64,000 bases of DNA from contig CP092886.1 of NCBI GenBank assembly GCA_030710605.1, positions 56,226,803 to 56,290,802 of the forward strand, in the 5' to 3' direction. This stretch comes from Cordylochernes scorpioides. Taxonomy: Eukaryota; Arthropoda; Arachnida; Pseudoscorpiones; Chernetidae. The position numbers were made by a program, and so were the translations under genes. Below are positions 54,985 through 64,000 of the stretch, piece after piece. The number at the start of each line of letters is the position of its first letter. The stretch's first letter is position 1. The notes beneath the pieces were generated by a model. That model saw nothing but the letters and a program-made list of their open reading frames with translations, made no database searches and was not told where the DNA came from.

Positions 54985-56487
54985 CGGCGTCCAGATGCTT
55001 CTTTCCTGATTTATGTATTATATCGAGGTCATATTCTTGAATTTTCAATGCCCATCTTGCCAATCGACCTGTTGGATCCTTCAAGTTTTTGAGCCAGCAT
55101 AAGGCGTGGTGGTCTGTTACTATTTTAAAGTGTCTTCCATAAGGTAGGGTCGTAATTTTGACATTGACCAGACAACGGCCAGACATTCTTTTTCAGTGGT
55201 TGAATAATTTTGCTCCGCTTTACTTAGGGTACGACTCAAATATGAGATCACCTTCTCTTCACCACCGATGTCTTGGACAAGTGTTGCACCTATGCCGATG
55301 TTGGACGCATCAGTATGAACATAAGTAGGTGCATTTGGATTGAAGTGACCTAAAATTGGTGGACTTAATAGTGCTGTTTTTAGGGTTTGAAACGCTTCCT
55401 CTTGTCTTTCTGTCCAGGTAAATGATACACTTTTTTTTATAAGGTTGGTCAAAGGGTCAGCAATTTTTGAGAAGTCTTTGATAAATTTTCTATAATATGA
55501 ACACATTCCCAAAAAGGATTGTACTTCTTTGACCTTTTTGGGCCGAGGGAAATTTCTGACAGCTTTGATGTTATGTTCCGCGGGTTTTATACCATGTTTG
55601 CTCGTTATATAGCCGAGAATCTCCAATTCTTCAAAAGCAAATCGGCATTTTTTGTCGTTTAACCTTAAATTAGATTCACGAAAACATCTAAAAACAGCTT
55701 CAAGTCTTTTGAGGTGCGTTGGAAAATCCGGGCTATATATGATAACATCATCCAGATAACACAAACAAATTTGCCATCTCAGATTTCCAAGCATATTCTC
55801 CATATTTCTCTCAAAGGTAGCAGGCGCGTTACAAAGTCCAAAAGGCATCACGTTGAATTCATATAATCCATGTGCTGTAGTGAAAGCTGTTTTCTCTTTG
55901 TCTCTTTATTCAACTTCAACTTGCCAATATCCAGATCTGAGGTCTATTGCTGAGAAGTGTGTAGATCCTTGGAGAGTATCCATAACTTCGTCTATTCTAG
56001 GGATCGGATAGATATCTTTTACTGTCACATTATTCAGTTTTCTGTAGTCCACACAAAATCTGTATTTACCATCTCGCTTCTTGACCAATATTACTGGAAA
56101 AGACCAGGGGCTAGAAGATGGCCTAATTATGCCTTCTGTAAGCATCTCGTCAATTTGCTCTTTTATAATATCTCGTTCTTTAGCACTTACCCGGTAAGGC
56201 TTGTGTTTAATTGGCTTCGCGTCTTCTGTGTCTATCCGATGTTTTGCCAAATTGGTTCTCCCTAATCTCGACGAAAAAAGATCTCCATACCTTTCTAAAA
56301 CTTGTTTTAACTCCTTCTGTTCCTTTGGTGAAAGATTTTCGTTTATTTGGAATCTAGGTTCTTTGTTCTCTTCTACCTCTCTTTCTCGACTCACATTTAT
56401 TTTCGCTGGACTACTTCCAAAAGCCAATGTTTGGTTTTTCATTATTTTTAACGGTCGAGGATACGGATTAGTTATCAGATATGTGTT
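54985..56487 (-). pseudogene. pol: Gypsy pol: reverse transcriptase and RNase H, with a stop and a frameshift
   Basis: The reverse transcriptase begins with the linker RYGDLFSSRLGRTNLAKHRI and includes GIIRPSSSPWSFPVILVKKR, FCVDYRKLN, AIDLRSGYWQ, MPFGLCNAPATFER and the catalytic YLDDV. An in-frame TAA at 55906-55908 interrupts it between the SGYWQ and MPFGL motifs. RNase H has YVHTDASNIGIGATLV, EKECLAVVW and TDHHALCWL. A missing base near 55140 moves the last of these into the frame of 54002-55186. All catalytic residues are present but the product would be truncated. Confidence 0.9.
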
Positions 56488-57095
56488 TCCCTATTTATAA
56501 CATTGATCAAGCTTCTTGCTAGACGAAGTCCATTTGTTTGAAACATTTTGCTGCTCTCCTCGATAATATATTCTCCATCCTCTGTTTCTACCAATGCCTT
56601 GATCAATTTCATGGAACATTCCGGTACAATGGAATCCTTGGCACTCTTTATTTTCAACATTTCAAAATTGATTTCGTCATGATTATTCGTCAAATCGTAT
56701 TTGATAGTTTCTTGCTTACAATCTATTTTTGCGTTCATTTTCTTAAGGAAATCTCTCCCAAGAATTAATGTCCGTAAATGCGTTTTCAATATCACAAAGT
56801 TGTGTGATAATGTTTCGTCATCAATTTTTATATTTAAAAATATACTTCCTACCATGTCCAATTTTTTTCCATCGGGTCCTGCACAAATTTTTGCGAGTTT
56901 ACTTATACCATGGCCTGTATCGAGGGCCGTTCTGAGGTCGACCACTGAGAGGTCAGCACCTGTATCAACCAAAGCTTCAAAAGTCCCTATCTTGTCCACG
57001 TTAATTTTTAATTTGTATTTAGGGTCCAACTTCTTGATTCCGTTTATGGTCGACTTGCTTTGATTGACAGATTCAGGCGCGACGCTTAGTTTAAA
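56475..57095 (-). pseudogene. pol: Gypsy pol: aspartic protease region
   Basis: In the -1 frame relative to gag, coding runs from the slip site to the TGA at 56475-56477. It contains FEALVDTGADLSVVD, the aspartic protease active site (D-T-G-A), followed by the family's ILGRDFL segment near residue 93 of the 57029 frame (the usual second motif before the C-terminus). The frame stops just before the reverse transcriptase because a G run near 56490 is one base short. The following frame (from about 56487) is that of the reverse transcriptase. The protease domain itself is unbroken. Confidence 0.85.
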
Positions 57096-58183
57096 TCTTC
57101 CAACACGGAATATCTATTCCGGGTAGGAATATTTGTCTGTGTGTTATGACATACATCGGCATAAAGCCGAGGTCCTGATTTCTCTGATATTTCATTCATT
57201 TGGCATTTCTCTTCGACCTTCTCTTGGGTATCTGCTGGATCCTCTTCTAAGATTCTTATAAACTTGACCCTACAATAACGGGCCACGTGCCCTGGCTTGT
57301 TACATTTAAAGCAGATTGGTCTTCCATCTTCCGTCCTATTTTTGCTCACTCCTTGGCTTTTATTGTAGGTGTTTCTCTGAAGGTTTGGTTTTGGCACAAA
57401 GTTAGGATTATAAGGACGTCTAGGGGTAGAGGGCTGGGGAAAGTTGTTTCGATACTGTCTGGGAGTAGGAGGGGAATCGTTCTTGTAATTATTGGAAACA
57501 GGGGCTTGGGGCCTGGAAGTGGTCTGGTAGTTTCGTGCGGCAGTCGGCGGCACGTACCTCGATTGTTGTTGGGGTCTAGAATAGCGTGGACCGTTATATA
57601 GGTTTCTGGATTTCTCCACACGTTCCCGATACTTCTTTTCAAAAGAATCCATTTTCTTGCACACGACAAGAAGGTCATCGGTCGTTTTAGGAGGGTTCAG
57701 GTAGAGCGCGAATGAGTACTCTTTTTTCAGTCCTCCAATAACATGTTCAATTTTTGTTTCTTCTTCCATTGCGGGGTCAACCTTGTTGCACAACACTAGA
57801 ATGTCTTCCGCGAACCTGATTGCTGGTTCATTCCAGTGTTGCATTCTGTTGAGCTTCATTCTAAGTTCTTCTTTATTCGCGTCCAAAGAAAAATCCTGAA
57901 TGAGGCGGATTTTAATATTTTCCCAGCTCGTGAAAGTAGCTTTGTGTAAATTCAACCAGGTTTTAGCGCTTCCCGTCATGTTCATGGCGGCATAACGAGA
58001 GATAATGTAGTCTGCCCAATGGTACAGGAAGCCAATTTCCTCAAGAGATTCAATCCATGGGCGAGGGTCTTCCGTTCCATCATACTTGGGGATGTCGATG
58101 TTGGGATTCAGGACAACTGGGTCGGAACTAGCATCTCTACCAATTGTTGCACCAGGTTGCGGCTTGGCAGACTCTTCAGCCAT
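57086..58183 (-). CDS. gag: Gypsy gag polyprotein (365 aa)
   Basis: Structural capsid and nucleocapsid protein of the retrotransposon. The start ATG lies within the 5' LTR and is the first ATG after the TATA word. The N-terminal half has a retrotransposon gag-type segment (WIESLEEIG, TWLNLHKATFTSWENIKI, MKLNRMQHWNEPAIRFAEDI). This is followed by an Arg/Pro/Asn-rich basic region and one zinc knuckle, CFKCNKPGHVARYC, at residues 291-304, for RNA binding. The frame is intact from start to stop. Its last sense codons TTA AAC lie in a T TTA AAC slip site next to the TAA stop, through which pol would be made by -1 frameshifting. Confidence 0.92.
   Translation of the reverse strand: MAEESAKPQPGATIGRDASSDPVVLNPNIDIPKYDGTEDPRPWIESLEEIGFLYHWADYIISRYAAMNMTGSAKTWLNLHKATFTSWENIKIRLIQDFSLDANKEELRMKLNRMQHWNEPAIRFAEDILVLCNKVDPAMEEETKIEHVIGGLKKEYSFALYLNPPKTTDDLLVVCKKMDSFEKKYRERVEKSRNLYNGPRYSRPQQQSRYVPPTAARNYQTTSRPQAPVSNNYKNDSPPTPRQYRNNFPQPSTPRRPYNPNFVPKPNLQRNTYNKSQGVSKNRTEDGRPICFKCNKPGHVARYCRVKFIRILEEDPADTQEKVEEKCQMNEISEKSGPRLYADVCHNTQTNIPTRNRYSVLEDLN
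57089..57095 (-). promoter_or_regulatory. Programmed -1 ribosomal frameshift site T TTA AAC
   Basis: The heptamer lies in register with the gag frame and directly before the gag stop TAA (57086-57088). A slip of one base back enters the frame of the protease (frame of 57029). This matches the canonical X XXY YYZ rule and the well-known UUUAAAC heptamer. A downstream stimulating structure was not established. GC-rich GCGTCGCGCC follows within 3 bases. Confidence 0.8.
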
Positions 58184-58477
58184 GATTCTCTCCTATGCTG
58201 GGTCTTGCATCTTACCAGAGCGTGTTTCAACCATCCTACAGATTTATATAAGGGAATAATGAGATAAGTCTACTTTAAGTAACCTCCAGAATGATCTATT
58301 TATTTCTCACATCAAAGAGAGCAGTGAAGTCACACGTGTACCTAAATACAAATGATGATAATCTAATCTGTTTTAAATAAATATCATAGAATATTTTATA
58401 TAAAAATAAATAAATATATAATTTAAATTTCAAATATATTAAAAATAATATAAGAAATACGCCATTAATCATGATGT

Positions 58478-58481
<4 letters not shown>
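58145..58481 (-). repeat. 5' LTR of the gypsy element (337 bp)
   Basis: Differs from the 3' LTR by two transitions (in CTCCTATGCTGG against CTCCTGTGCTGG, and in TTTCAAATATA against TTTCGAATATA). The TATA word at 58242-58252 lies only about 60 bases upstream of the gag ATG (58183), so the RNA leader would be very short. The LTR contains the first 13 gag codons. Confidence 0.95.
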
Positions 58482-58514
<33 letters not shown>

Positions 58515-58545
58515 CGTATATATATATATATATATACACGATAAA
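58482..58545. repeat. (TA)n microsatellite between gypsy and ORF1-only element
   Basis: TA/AT runs interrupted by AAATCG. It is the target of the gypsy insertion and the 3' flank of the ORF1-only LINE. Confidence 0.9.
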
Positions 58546-60534
58546 AACGGTCTTTATTTAGTCAAAGGCAAGTACAGTCGAGGGGTAGTAACATTCAGGG
58601 ATAAATTCCAGCCCTAATATTCGCGTAGAATTCTTTGGAGATATCCTCTTGTTCGTCCCACTTCTTCATGATCCATTCGGCCTCTTCTATTTTCTTGTCG
58701 TAGATCATCTTCAAGTCACTGTCAGGGTCTTCGAGATTCTTTCTTCTTTCCCGGAGTGTCTCGGCGAAGACTTGTATTTGATGATCCAGGGAATGATTTT
58801 TTCTCTTCATCTCTCTTATGGTGTTGATTTGGTCGTCTGAACAAATGATGAATTCGATGATATTTTTGTAGGTATCATTTTCAGTGTCAAGGGATATAAT
58901 CGATGTCGTGGACTTGTCTGTGATATTTTCTGTCTCTGTCTCCATATCAGTGGACAGCGGTAGGATTGTCTTCATTCCTGGGGGGGTCGACTTCTTCCTT
59001 TTTTCTTGTCTTTTTCTTTCTCGTTGATCGAGATTATCATCTTGAGACGCCTTAAAGGGTCTCTTTTTCGACGATGGTGTTTCTACGTTTCCGGTAGACA
59101 ATTTGGTAAGCTCATTTAGAATTTGCTTCATTTTCCCAATTTTGATGTTAAGGGCTCTCCTCTGGTCACTTTTGAGGTCACTATAGGTCTTCGATTTAAT
59201 GTCTTCCTGTCTCTCGAGGTAGCTGGAGATCATGAACTCCAGGTCAGGATGTTGTATTAACTGCCGCTGGACCTTAATTGTTCTAGAGATACCAGCCCTC
59301 TCGTAGATCGCGGCAATTATTCTCTCAACTTCTGGATTTTCACATTTTTCGCATTCAATCAATTCTCTTTGGAGCTGGGTGGAGTCCATCGAGCCTATAG
59401 AGCATATGCTAGATGTTTCATCATCTTGGTATTCATTCTTTGCGGTGATGTTCAATGCGACAGTTTCTCTTGATGGGCCTGGTATAACGGGCAGGACTCT
59501 GGGGTTGATTGCTTCTGGGTAAGTTCTTGAGATATTATTTCTGATTTCAGGGTTGAAAGGACATTTGGATTTAATATGTCCATGTCTCTTACATCCCAGG
59601 CAGATGGTGTCTTCGCCCACAAAGATCTTAAAGGTCCTCTGCATGTAGTCAATTGGGATGATTGCCGGCATGTCAGTTGATTCTCTTCTCTTCAGCACGA
59701 CCTCTCTTCTAAGAGATGAAAGGTGTTTAAATAGTGGGTTCTCGGTGGGAAAGGCAGGGGCCTGATGCTGAGGATCTCTCCGAATGGCGCCATGGCTTTG
59801 GTGACCTCTTCATCCGGGATGAAGGCAAGGATTCCCGATAGAATGTATTTCTTTGGGGGGTTGAATAGGGGCGTTGGGTAGATGGTGTTGCCTCTAACTG
59901 CAAAGCCGTTGTTAATAAGCAGTAAGGCTTGTTCACCGTTGGCAACCGATACAACGGCCTGGCTGTTCATTTTTCCAACCGAGTGGATTGTTTTCATGTC
60001 CTATTATTTTGGCTATTGAGGAAAGGTGCTCCTCAGCACTGCACTCTGAGAGGCGGTGAATTGGATGGTGGAGTTTATGTTTTTACTTCTTTTTTCGTAT
60101 GTTTCTTTTCGAGATTCTTCAAATTTTTTCCACTCTTGAGGCGAAAATTGTCTTCTTTGGGTATGCAAATTGTCTTGTTGTTTGTTTTTCTTTTGAGATG
60201 GTAATTCAGCGATTGATGGCTTTGATGTAAATGAGATTTCTTCATGAGGGTGAGCAACCAATGAGACTACCGCAGCAGATGACGTGTTTGATGACGCAAC
60301 GACCAACCTGGCCGTTGCCATGGTAATGATGCAAAGCTACGACTTGTAGCTTTGCTAAATTATGAAAAACAGGAAAATATGAAACTTGATGAGATTCTCC
60401 GAGAGATGGGTTGAAATGAAGCCTGAATTAAGGCGAACAAGGTGATATGAAATTAGTTAAATAAAAATTGATTTTACGGGATGAAAAAGGCGAAACACGC
60501 GGAGCTCGTGCGACGCGTGCCGCACGGTCAACGT
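58546..60534 (-). mobile_element. ORF1-only LINE-related element (half-LINE) inserted in (TA)n
   Basis: On the minus strand: a GC-rich 5' box (60486-60531) related to the 5' end of the large LINE, a leader of about 160 bases, an ORF1-type reading region (60321-58595), then a 3' UTR of only about 50 bases containing AATAAA and ending TTTTTATCGTG before (TA)n. The 5' end also abuts TA-rich repeats (60537-60600). No ORF2 sequence is present although both natural-looking ends are, so this resembles a HAL1-type non-autonomous derivative. Confidence 0.65.
58595..60321 (-). pseudogene. Tx1-like LINE ORF1 (RRM-like plus CCHC), broken in two places
   Basis: From the ATG at 60321 the first 102 codons end at TAG (60013), with two more in-frame stops before the ATG at 59997. 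The same frame then reads an RRM-like segment (KKYILSGILAFIPDEEVTKA, FGEILSIRPLPF) to 59692. Coding shifts frame near 59698 and continues uninterrupted for 366 codons, with the zinc knuckle CLGCKRHGHIKSKC followed by a long charged, coiled-coil-prone region (ERKRQEKRKK near the middle). RRM plus CCHC is the ORF1 layout of Tx1-type LINEs. The alternative that the 366-codon part is a separate gene cannot be excluded. Confidence 0.75.
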
Positions 60535-60641
60535 ATGTATATATATATATATATAAAATATATAAACGTATATATATATATATAAAATAAAAATATATAT
60601 ATTTTTTAAATATAGAAATATTTGAGTTTTTAGATTATATA
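60535..60641. repeat. (TA)n tract and inverted arm of repeat family A
   Basis: 60537-60600 is TA-rich. 60603-60641 (AAATATAGAAATATTTGAG then TTTTTAGATTATATA) is the exact inverted complement of 62062-62099, the start of the family A copy to the right. The Tc1-like element therefore sits at the centre of a palindrome. Confidence 0.85.
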
Positions 60642-62061
60642 CACTGCGTGACATTGAAAATGGAACACCAAGAAATAGTGGCCAGAAAATTATGCAAATT
60701 TCAGGGTAGACGCGCCTAACCGAGTTATGCAAATGATGTAAAATGCGCAGCTCTCGTGCGCACATGGAGTAAGATATAAGGGAAGGAACTTGCAGAAAGG
60801 ACAGTATTCGTGTCGTTATTTCTTCAAGGAAAATCATTGTAGAAATTTTGTTCTTGTGTCAAAAGACACGTGTAATAACAGAGAATGCCAGGTCATCGTA
60901 AACGGAGGCAGTTCAAGCAGACAGACGCTTTTACGAGGGGCATGGTGATCGGACTGAAAAGGGCAGGTTGGTCCATACGTCAAATCGCAGCTGATACACA
61001 CCTTGGTGCGTCCACGGTGCACCGACTGTGGAGAAGATGGTTGGAACAAGGAAATGTGGCAATTTATAGGAATGCCGGTGCAACCAGAGTGACGTCAGCA
61101 CGTGTGGATCGGCGTATCCTTCGACAAGCAGTGGCGGCCCCACAAGCCACTTGTACCGCCATCCTGCAACATGTGCAAGACACCCTAGATCATTCCATCT
61201 CGACCAGAACCATTTCCCGTCGATTGGTTGCTAATGGCTTGCACTCATGCCGTCCGCTAAGAAGACTTGCCATTGACCCCACCGAATAGGCGCCGACGTT
61301 TGGAATGGTGCCGGGCTAGATCGACGTGGATGACGGAATGGCACAGGGTCGTGTTCTCAGATGAGTCGCGTTTCTGCTTGTCCAGTGATAGTCGCCGTGT
61401 ACGCGTGTGGCGTCGACGTGGAGAAAGGTCCAATCCGGCAGCAATTGTGGAACGCCCCACCGTGCGACAACGTGGAATAATGGTTTGGGGCGCAATCGCG
61501 TATGATTCCAGGTCACCTTTATTTCGTATTCAGGGCACTATGACGGCTCAACGATACGTTGATGATGTGCTGCGACCGGTGACACTCCCCTACCTTCAGG
61601 GGGTACCCAAAGCCCTTTATCAGCAGGATAACGCCCGACCGCACACTGCTCGCATTAGCCAACAAGCTCTGCAAGATGTACAGATGCTTCCCTGGCCACC
61701 GTACTCTCCTGATCTCTCACCAATCGAGCACGTCTGGGGCATCATTGGACGCCGTTTGCATGCCTTGCCACAGCCGCGTTCAGAAGACGAACTGTGGCAA
61801 ATGGTTGAGAGGGAATGGAGAGCCATCCCTCAGGACGCCATCCGTACTCTGATTGACTCTCTACCTAGACGTGTTGCTGCGTGCATCGCCGTCCTCGGTG
61901 CTCCTACTTGCTACTAAGCCGACGCCGTTCTCGCTCTGTATTATGACTATCATTTTGAAATAAAGATCACTTATTGTTCGTCCCTGTCTCTCTCTGTCTG
62001 CCGAGTTTCATCACTTTCTGACCACTATTTCTTGGTGTTCCATTTTCAATGTCACGCAGTG
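60642..62061 (+). mobile_element. Tc1/mariner-like transposon, 1420 bp, TA target duplication
   Basis: Terminal inverted repeats of about 47 bases starting CACTGCGTGACATTGAAAAT are identical except for one or two positions. TA borders both ends (60640-60641 and 62062-62063). A single transposase gene lies inside with one frameshift. The near-identical terminal repeats suggest a recent insertion. Confidence 0.95.
60885..61917 (+). pseudogene. Tc1-like transposase, one frameshift, D-to-E spacing 32
   Basis: The first part (ATG 60885, to 61289) has the paired helix-turn-helix DNA-binding region: GLKRAGWSIRQIAADTHLGA, STVHRLWRRW and STRTISRRLVANGLHS. At about 61266 one base too many shifts the frame, and coding continues in the frame of 61267-61917. 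The catalytic core has FSDESRF (first D), QQDNARPHTA (second D) and SPDLSPIEHVWG (E). The count between the second D and E is 32 residues, against 34 in typical Tc1 proteins, two residues being absent between ARISQQALQ and MLPWP. Total length of about 340 residues is normal. The single lesion makes this copy inactive unless it is a sequence error. Confidence 0.92.
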
Positions 62062-62063
62062 TA

Positions 62064-62460
62064 TATATATATAATCTAAAAACTCAAATATTTCTATATT
62101 TAAAAAATATATATTTTTTTATTTTATTCATTGATAATTTTACTTTTGTTATCATCGTTTTTAGAAAGACTTTCAGTTTTGTTGTAAATATGCGTAGTTA
62201 ACATATCTATCCTTTTAAATCACTAATATAGGATTAACTTTATAAATTCTATATAATGTGAAACTGACTAATGTGTAATATTTCCTCAAGTAATTGAAAA
62301 TAAAAGCTACTTGACGGTAAATAATTATATTTTTTTATCACGACTGCACCTCAACCCTTTATCTTATCGATCCTTTGTCTTATCAACCCTTTATCTTATC
62401 GATCCTTTGTCTTATCAACCCTTTATCTAACAACAACAACAACAAATTATTCATTACATA
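62064..62460 (+). repeat. Dispersed repeat family A, copy 3
   Basis: Closest relative of 5996-6370, with the same blocks from TATAATCTAA to the repeated CCCTTTATCTTATC end, here with an extra CTTATCGATCCTTTGTCTTA unit. Confidence 0.9.
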
Positions 62461-62882
62461 TATATATATTTTTTAAATATATATATATATATCAGACATA
62501 CTTTAGCCACGTTTTAAAAGTTAAAAGAGAAAACGAAAATATAACGTGGTGAGCTTCTTTTTATTGAAAATACGAGCTTTCAAACAAAACGCTTTTCTTC
62601 AGGTAATCCAAGAAAAATGTGCGGAGAGATATACGTATATACCCAATTGAGGAAGATTTGAATATTTTTACAATAGAAAAAGAAGCATGAATTAACATAT
62701 CTAGAAAATGAGTAAGAAAATTGTATAGAACGGGATAAAACAAAGTTAAGCTAAGAGATAAAATAAAATATATACATAAATCGGGAATACACTTGAGGTT
62801 AAAAATTCCTTATAGAACGGGATATGAAAAACAATAGAAAAAAAAAAAATAAGTGGGTCAGGTGTTGATATTTAAAATAAAT
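62461..62882. other. AT-rich DNA, no gene seen
   Basis: No coding or repeat signal beyond short TA runs. The words AACAAAACGCTTTTCTTC (62585) and GGTCAGGTGTTGATATTT (62848) belong to dispersed sequences also seen near family C copies. Confidence 0.4.
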
Positions 62883-63074
62883 AAAGCATAGCCTGACCAG
62901 GAGCACATGTGCTTTTTAGATGGCAGAGCGCCATCTAGTGGAACAGAAATAATTTAACGGGTTGGCCAAATATCAGGGAACAGGTTCAATCAACGTTTAG
63001 TTGATTTCTGTTCCACTAGATGGCGCTCTGCCATCTAAAAAGCACATGTGCTCCTCAGGTCAGGATATGCTTTA
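62883..63074. repeat. Palindromic repeat family C, hairpin copy with arms of about 68 bp
   Basis: 62883-62950 and 63004-63074 are inverted complements, nearly perfect over the core (GAGCACATGTGCTTTTTAGA then TGGCAGAGCGCCATCTAGTG). The spacer is 53 bases. The inner word GGCAGAGCGCCATCTAGTGG is shared with 40415-40580 and, diverged, with 21320-21430. Confidence 0.92.
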
Positions 63075-63497
63075 TTTAATTATATATATATTCCATTTTT
63101 ATGTGACTTTAGGCTGAAAGTAGACTGAAAAATAACCGAAAGCTCCAAATAAAATAAGTTTAAAACGTTAGGCTATATTTATTTATACCTTTCTTACCTA
63201 AATATATTGTAACCGGCAATCTTAGAATATATTATTATCATTATTGGGCGAGAGAGGGAATATGATATTTATGTGCAAAAAAACGCACATCTCCCTTTGA
63301 ATAAATGTCTAAAAAGATGCATATTTGGTATATTTATTGGACAAACTTTATTTTATTGAGTTAGACATAATAGAAAAATGATGAGCTTGAGTTTCATATT
63401 TGTTTATCATATATTTTCTTACTCCACTCCCAAATGATTGCCAATAGCAATTGAGAATGCAAAAGATGAAATTGATTTATTGTTGATTTATTACTCT
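63075..63497. other. AT-rich unique DNA, no gene seen
   Basis: Nothing supported. Confidence 0.4.
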
Positions 63498-63597
63498 ATA
63501 TAGATTATGATTCTGATATAGATTATGATTCTGATAGATTATGATTCTGATATAGATTATGATTCTGATATAGATTATGATTCTGATATAGATTATA
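63498..63597. repeat. 18-bp tandem repeat, about 5.5 units
   Basis: TAGATTATGATTCTGATA repeats head to tail, with one unit two bases short. Confidence 0.9.
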
Positions 63598-63728
63598 TAT
63601 TCGTAAAAGGATAAGGACTTTGTGTGGAGAGAGAGAACACACACTAAACACTATATATATATGAAAATGCACACATCAATTTTGAACCATATTTTCACCC
63701 TAGAGCATGATATATTATAGTGAATCAA

Positions 63729-63949
63729 TGCACCTTTTGGGACAAAACTTAAGGAATTCGAAATTCTTCGATGTCGCCGTCGTCTGTTTTTTTTTTTTTT
63801 TTAACGAGACAAAGGCAATTTTCACACTTGGTTATCTTGTATGTCTTCAATGAAGGTCACTGTGTATTAAATATCTTTCAGTTTTATTGTCAGAATCCCG
63901 ATATGCATGATAAAAGGTACAACTTTATTCAATTTTGCCCATGAGTGTA
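63729..63949. mobile_element. MITE family D, copy of about 220 bp
   Basis: Opposite orientation to 23861-24077. Shared words are GTGTATTAAATATCTTTCAG, GAATCCCGATAT, AAAAGGTACAACTTTATTC and the TTTTGCCCATGAGTG end. The left end GGGACAAAACTTAAGG is partly degenerate, and a 15-T run lies inside. Confidence 0.75.
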
Positions 63950-64000
63950 TATTGCCTTGCTAGACACAACTTGCAGCACAACATACAATACTTTTCTTTT

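Larger units (their letters stand above)
53305..58481 (-). mobile_element. Ty3/gypsy LTR retrotransposon, full length (5177 bp)
   Basis: Two 337-bp LTRs differ at only two positions. The order on the minus strand is LTR, gag, protease, reverse transcriptase, RNase H, integrase, LTR, which is the Ty3/gypsy order. ATAT flanks both ends, consistent with a 4-5-bp duplication in a (TA)n target. A purine-rich GGAGAGGGGGAAG just upstream of the 3' LTR is the likely polypurine tract. No convincing tRNA primer-binding site is found after the 5' LTR. The insertion is recent by LTR identity, yet pol has four frame lesions. Confidence 0.95.

Overview
The window is 64 kb of AT-rich animal nuclear DNA with no recognisable intact host gene. 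The long reading frames all belong to mobile elements. The mixture (Tx1-like, I-like and other LINEs, a Ty3/gypsy element, Tc1/mariner, pogo-like and CACTA-like DNA transposons, many fold-back MITEs, many minisatellites) fits an invertebrate, probably an arthropod and possibly a chelicerate or myriapod. That placement rests on remembered family distributions, not on a host gene, and is weak.

Layout. 1-4.6 kb: a 75-bp and a 74-bp satellite with small duplications. 4.6-15 kb: unique DNA with fold-back repeats, a pogo-like remnant (9.2-10.3 kb) and a 150-bp tandem repeat. 15.7-17.8 kb: a decayed DNA transposon with TTA target duplication and CACTG ends. 18-28 kb: MITEs and 64-, 46- and 32-bp tandem arrays. 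28.5-33.8 kb: a nearly complete two-ORF LINE in a (CA)n microsatellite. 33.8-34.3 kb: an LTR-like unit with heat-shock elements, CCAAT boxes and a TATA box. 35-43 kb: unique DNA, a SINE-like repeat, a fold-back and a LINE 3' fragment with a 13-bp target duplication. 43.3-51 kb: a 58-bp satellite split by a second copy of the same LINE, itself split by an I-type LINE. 53.3-62 kb: a nest of a Ty3/gypsy element (LTRs 335/337 identical), an ORF1-only LINE in (TA)n and a Tc1-like transposon. The last 2 kb hold MITEs.

Points of interest: the large LINE sits in AC dinucleotide DNA in both copies and shares a GC-rich 5' box with the ORF1-only element. The gypsy element has a textbook T TTA AAC -1 frameshift site at the gag end, and its LTRs carry both the gag start and the pol stop. 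The Tc1-like transposase has a D-to-E spacing of 32 rather than 34 residues. A 111-bp SINE-like repeat is flanked by a 10-bp duplication and folds into a long stem.

Between repeats lie GC-richer, non-repetitive islands (about 6.7-7.2, 11.1-11.4, 14.7-15.1, 20.0-20.4, 26.2-26.8, 35.2-35.7 and 52.2-52.6 kb). Several contain octamer, CRE or E-box-like motifs. They are candidate conserved non-coding elements and would suit the regulatory domain of a developmental gene outside the window. This is inference without alignment.
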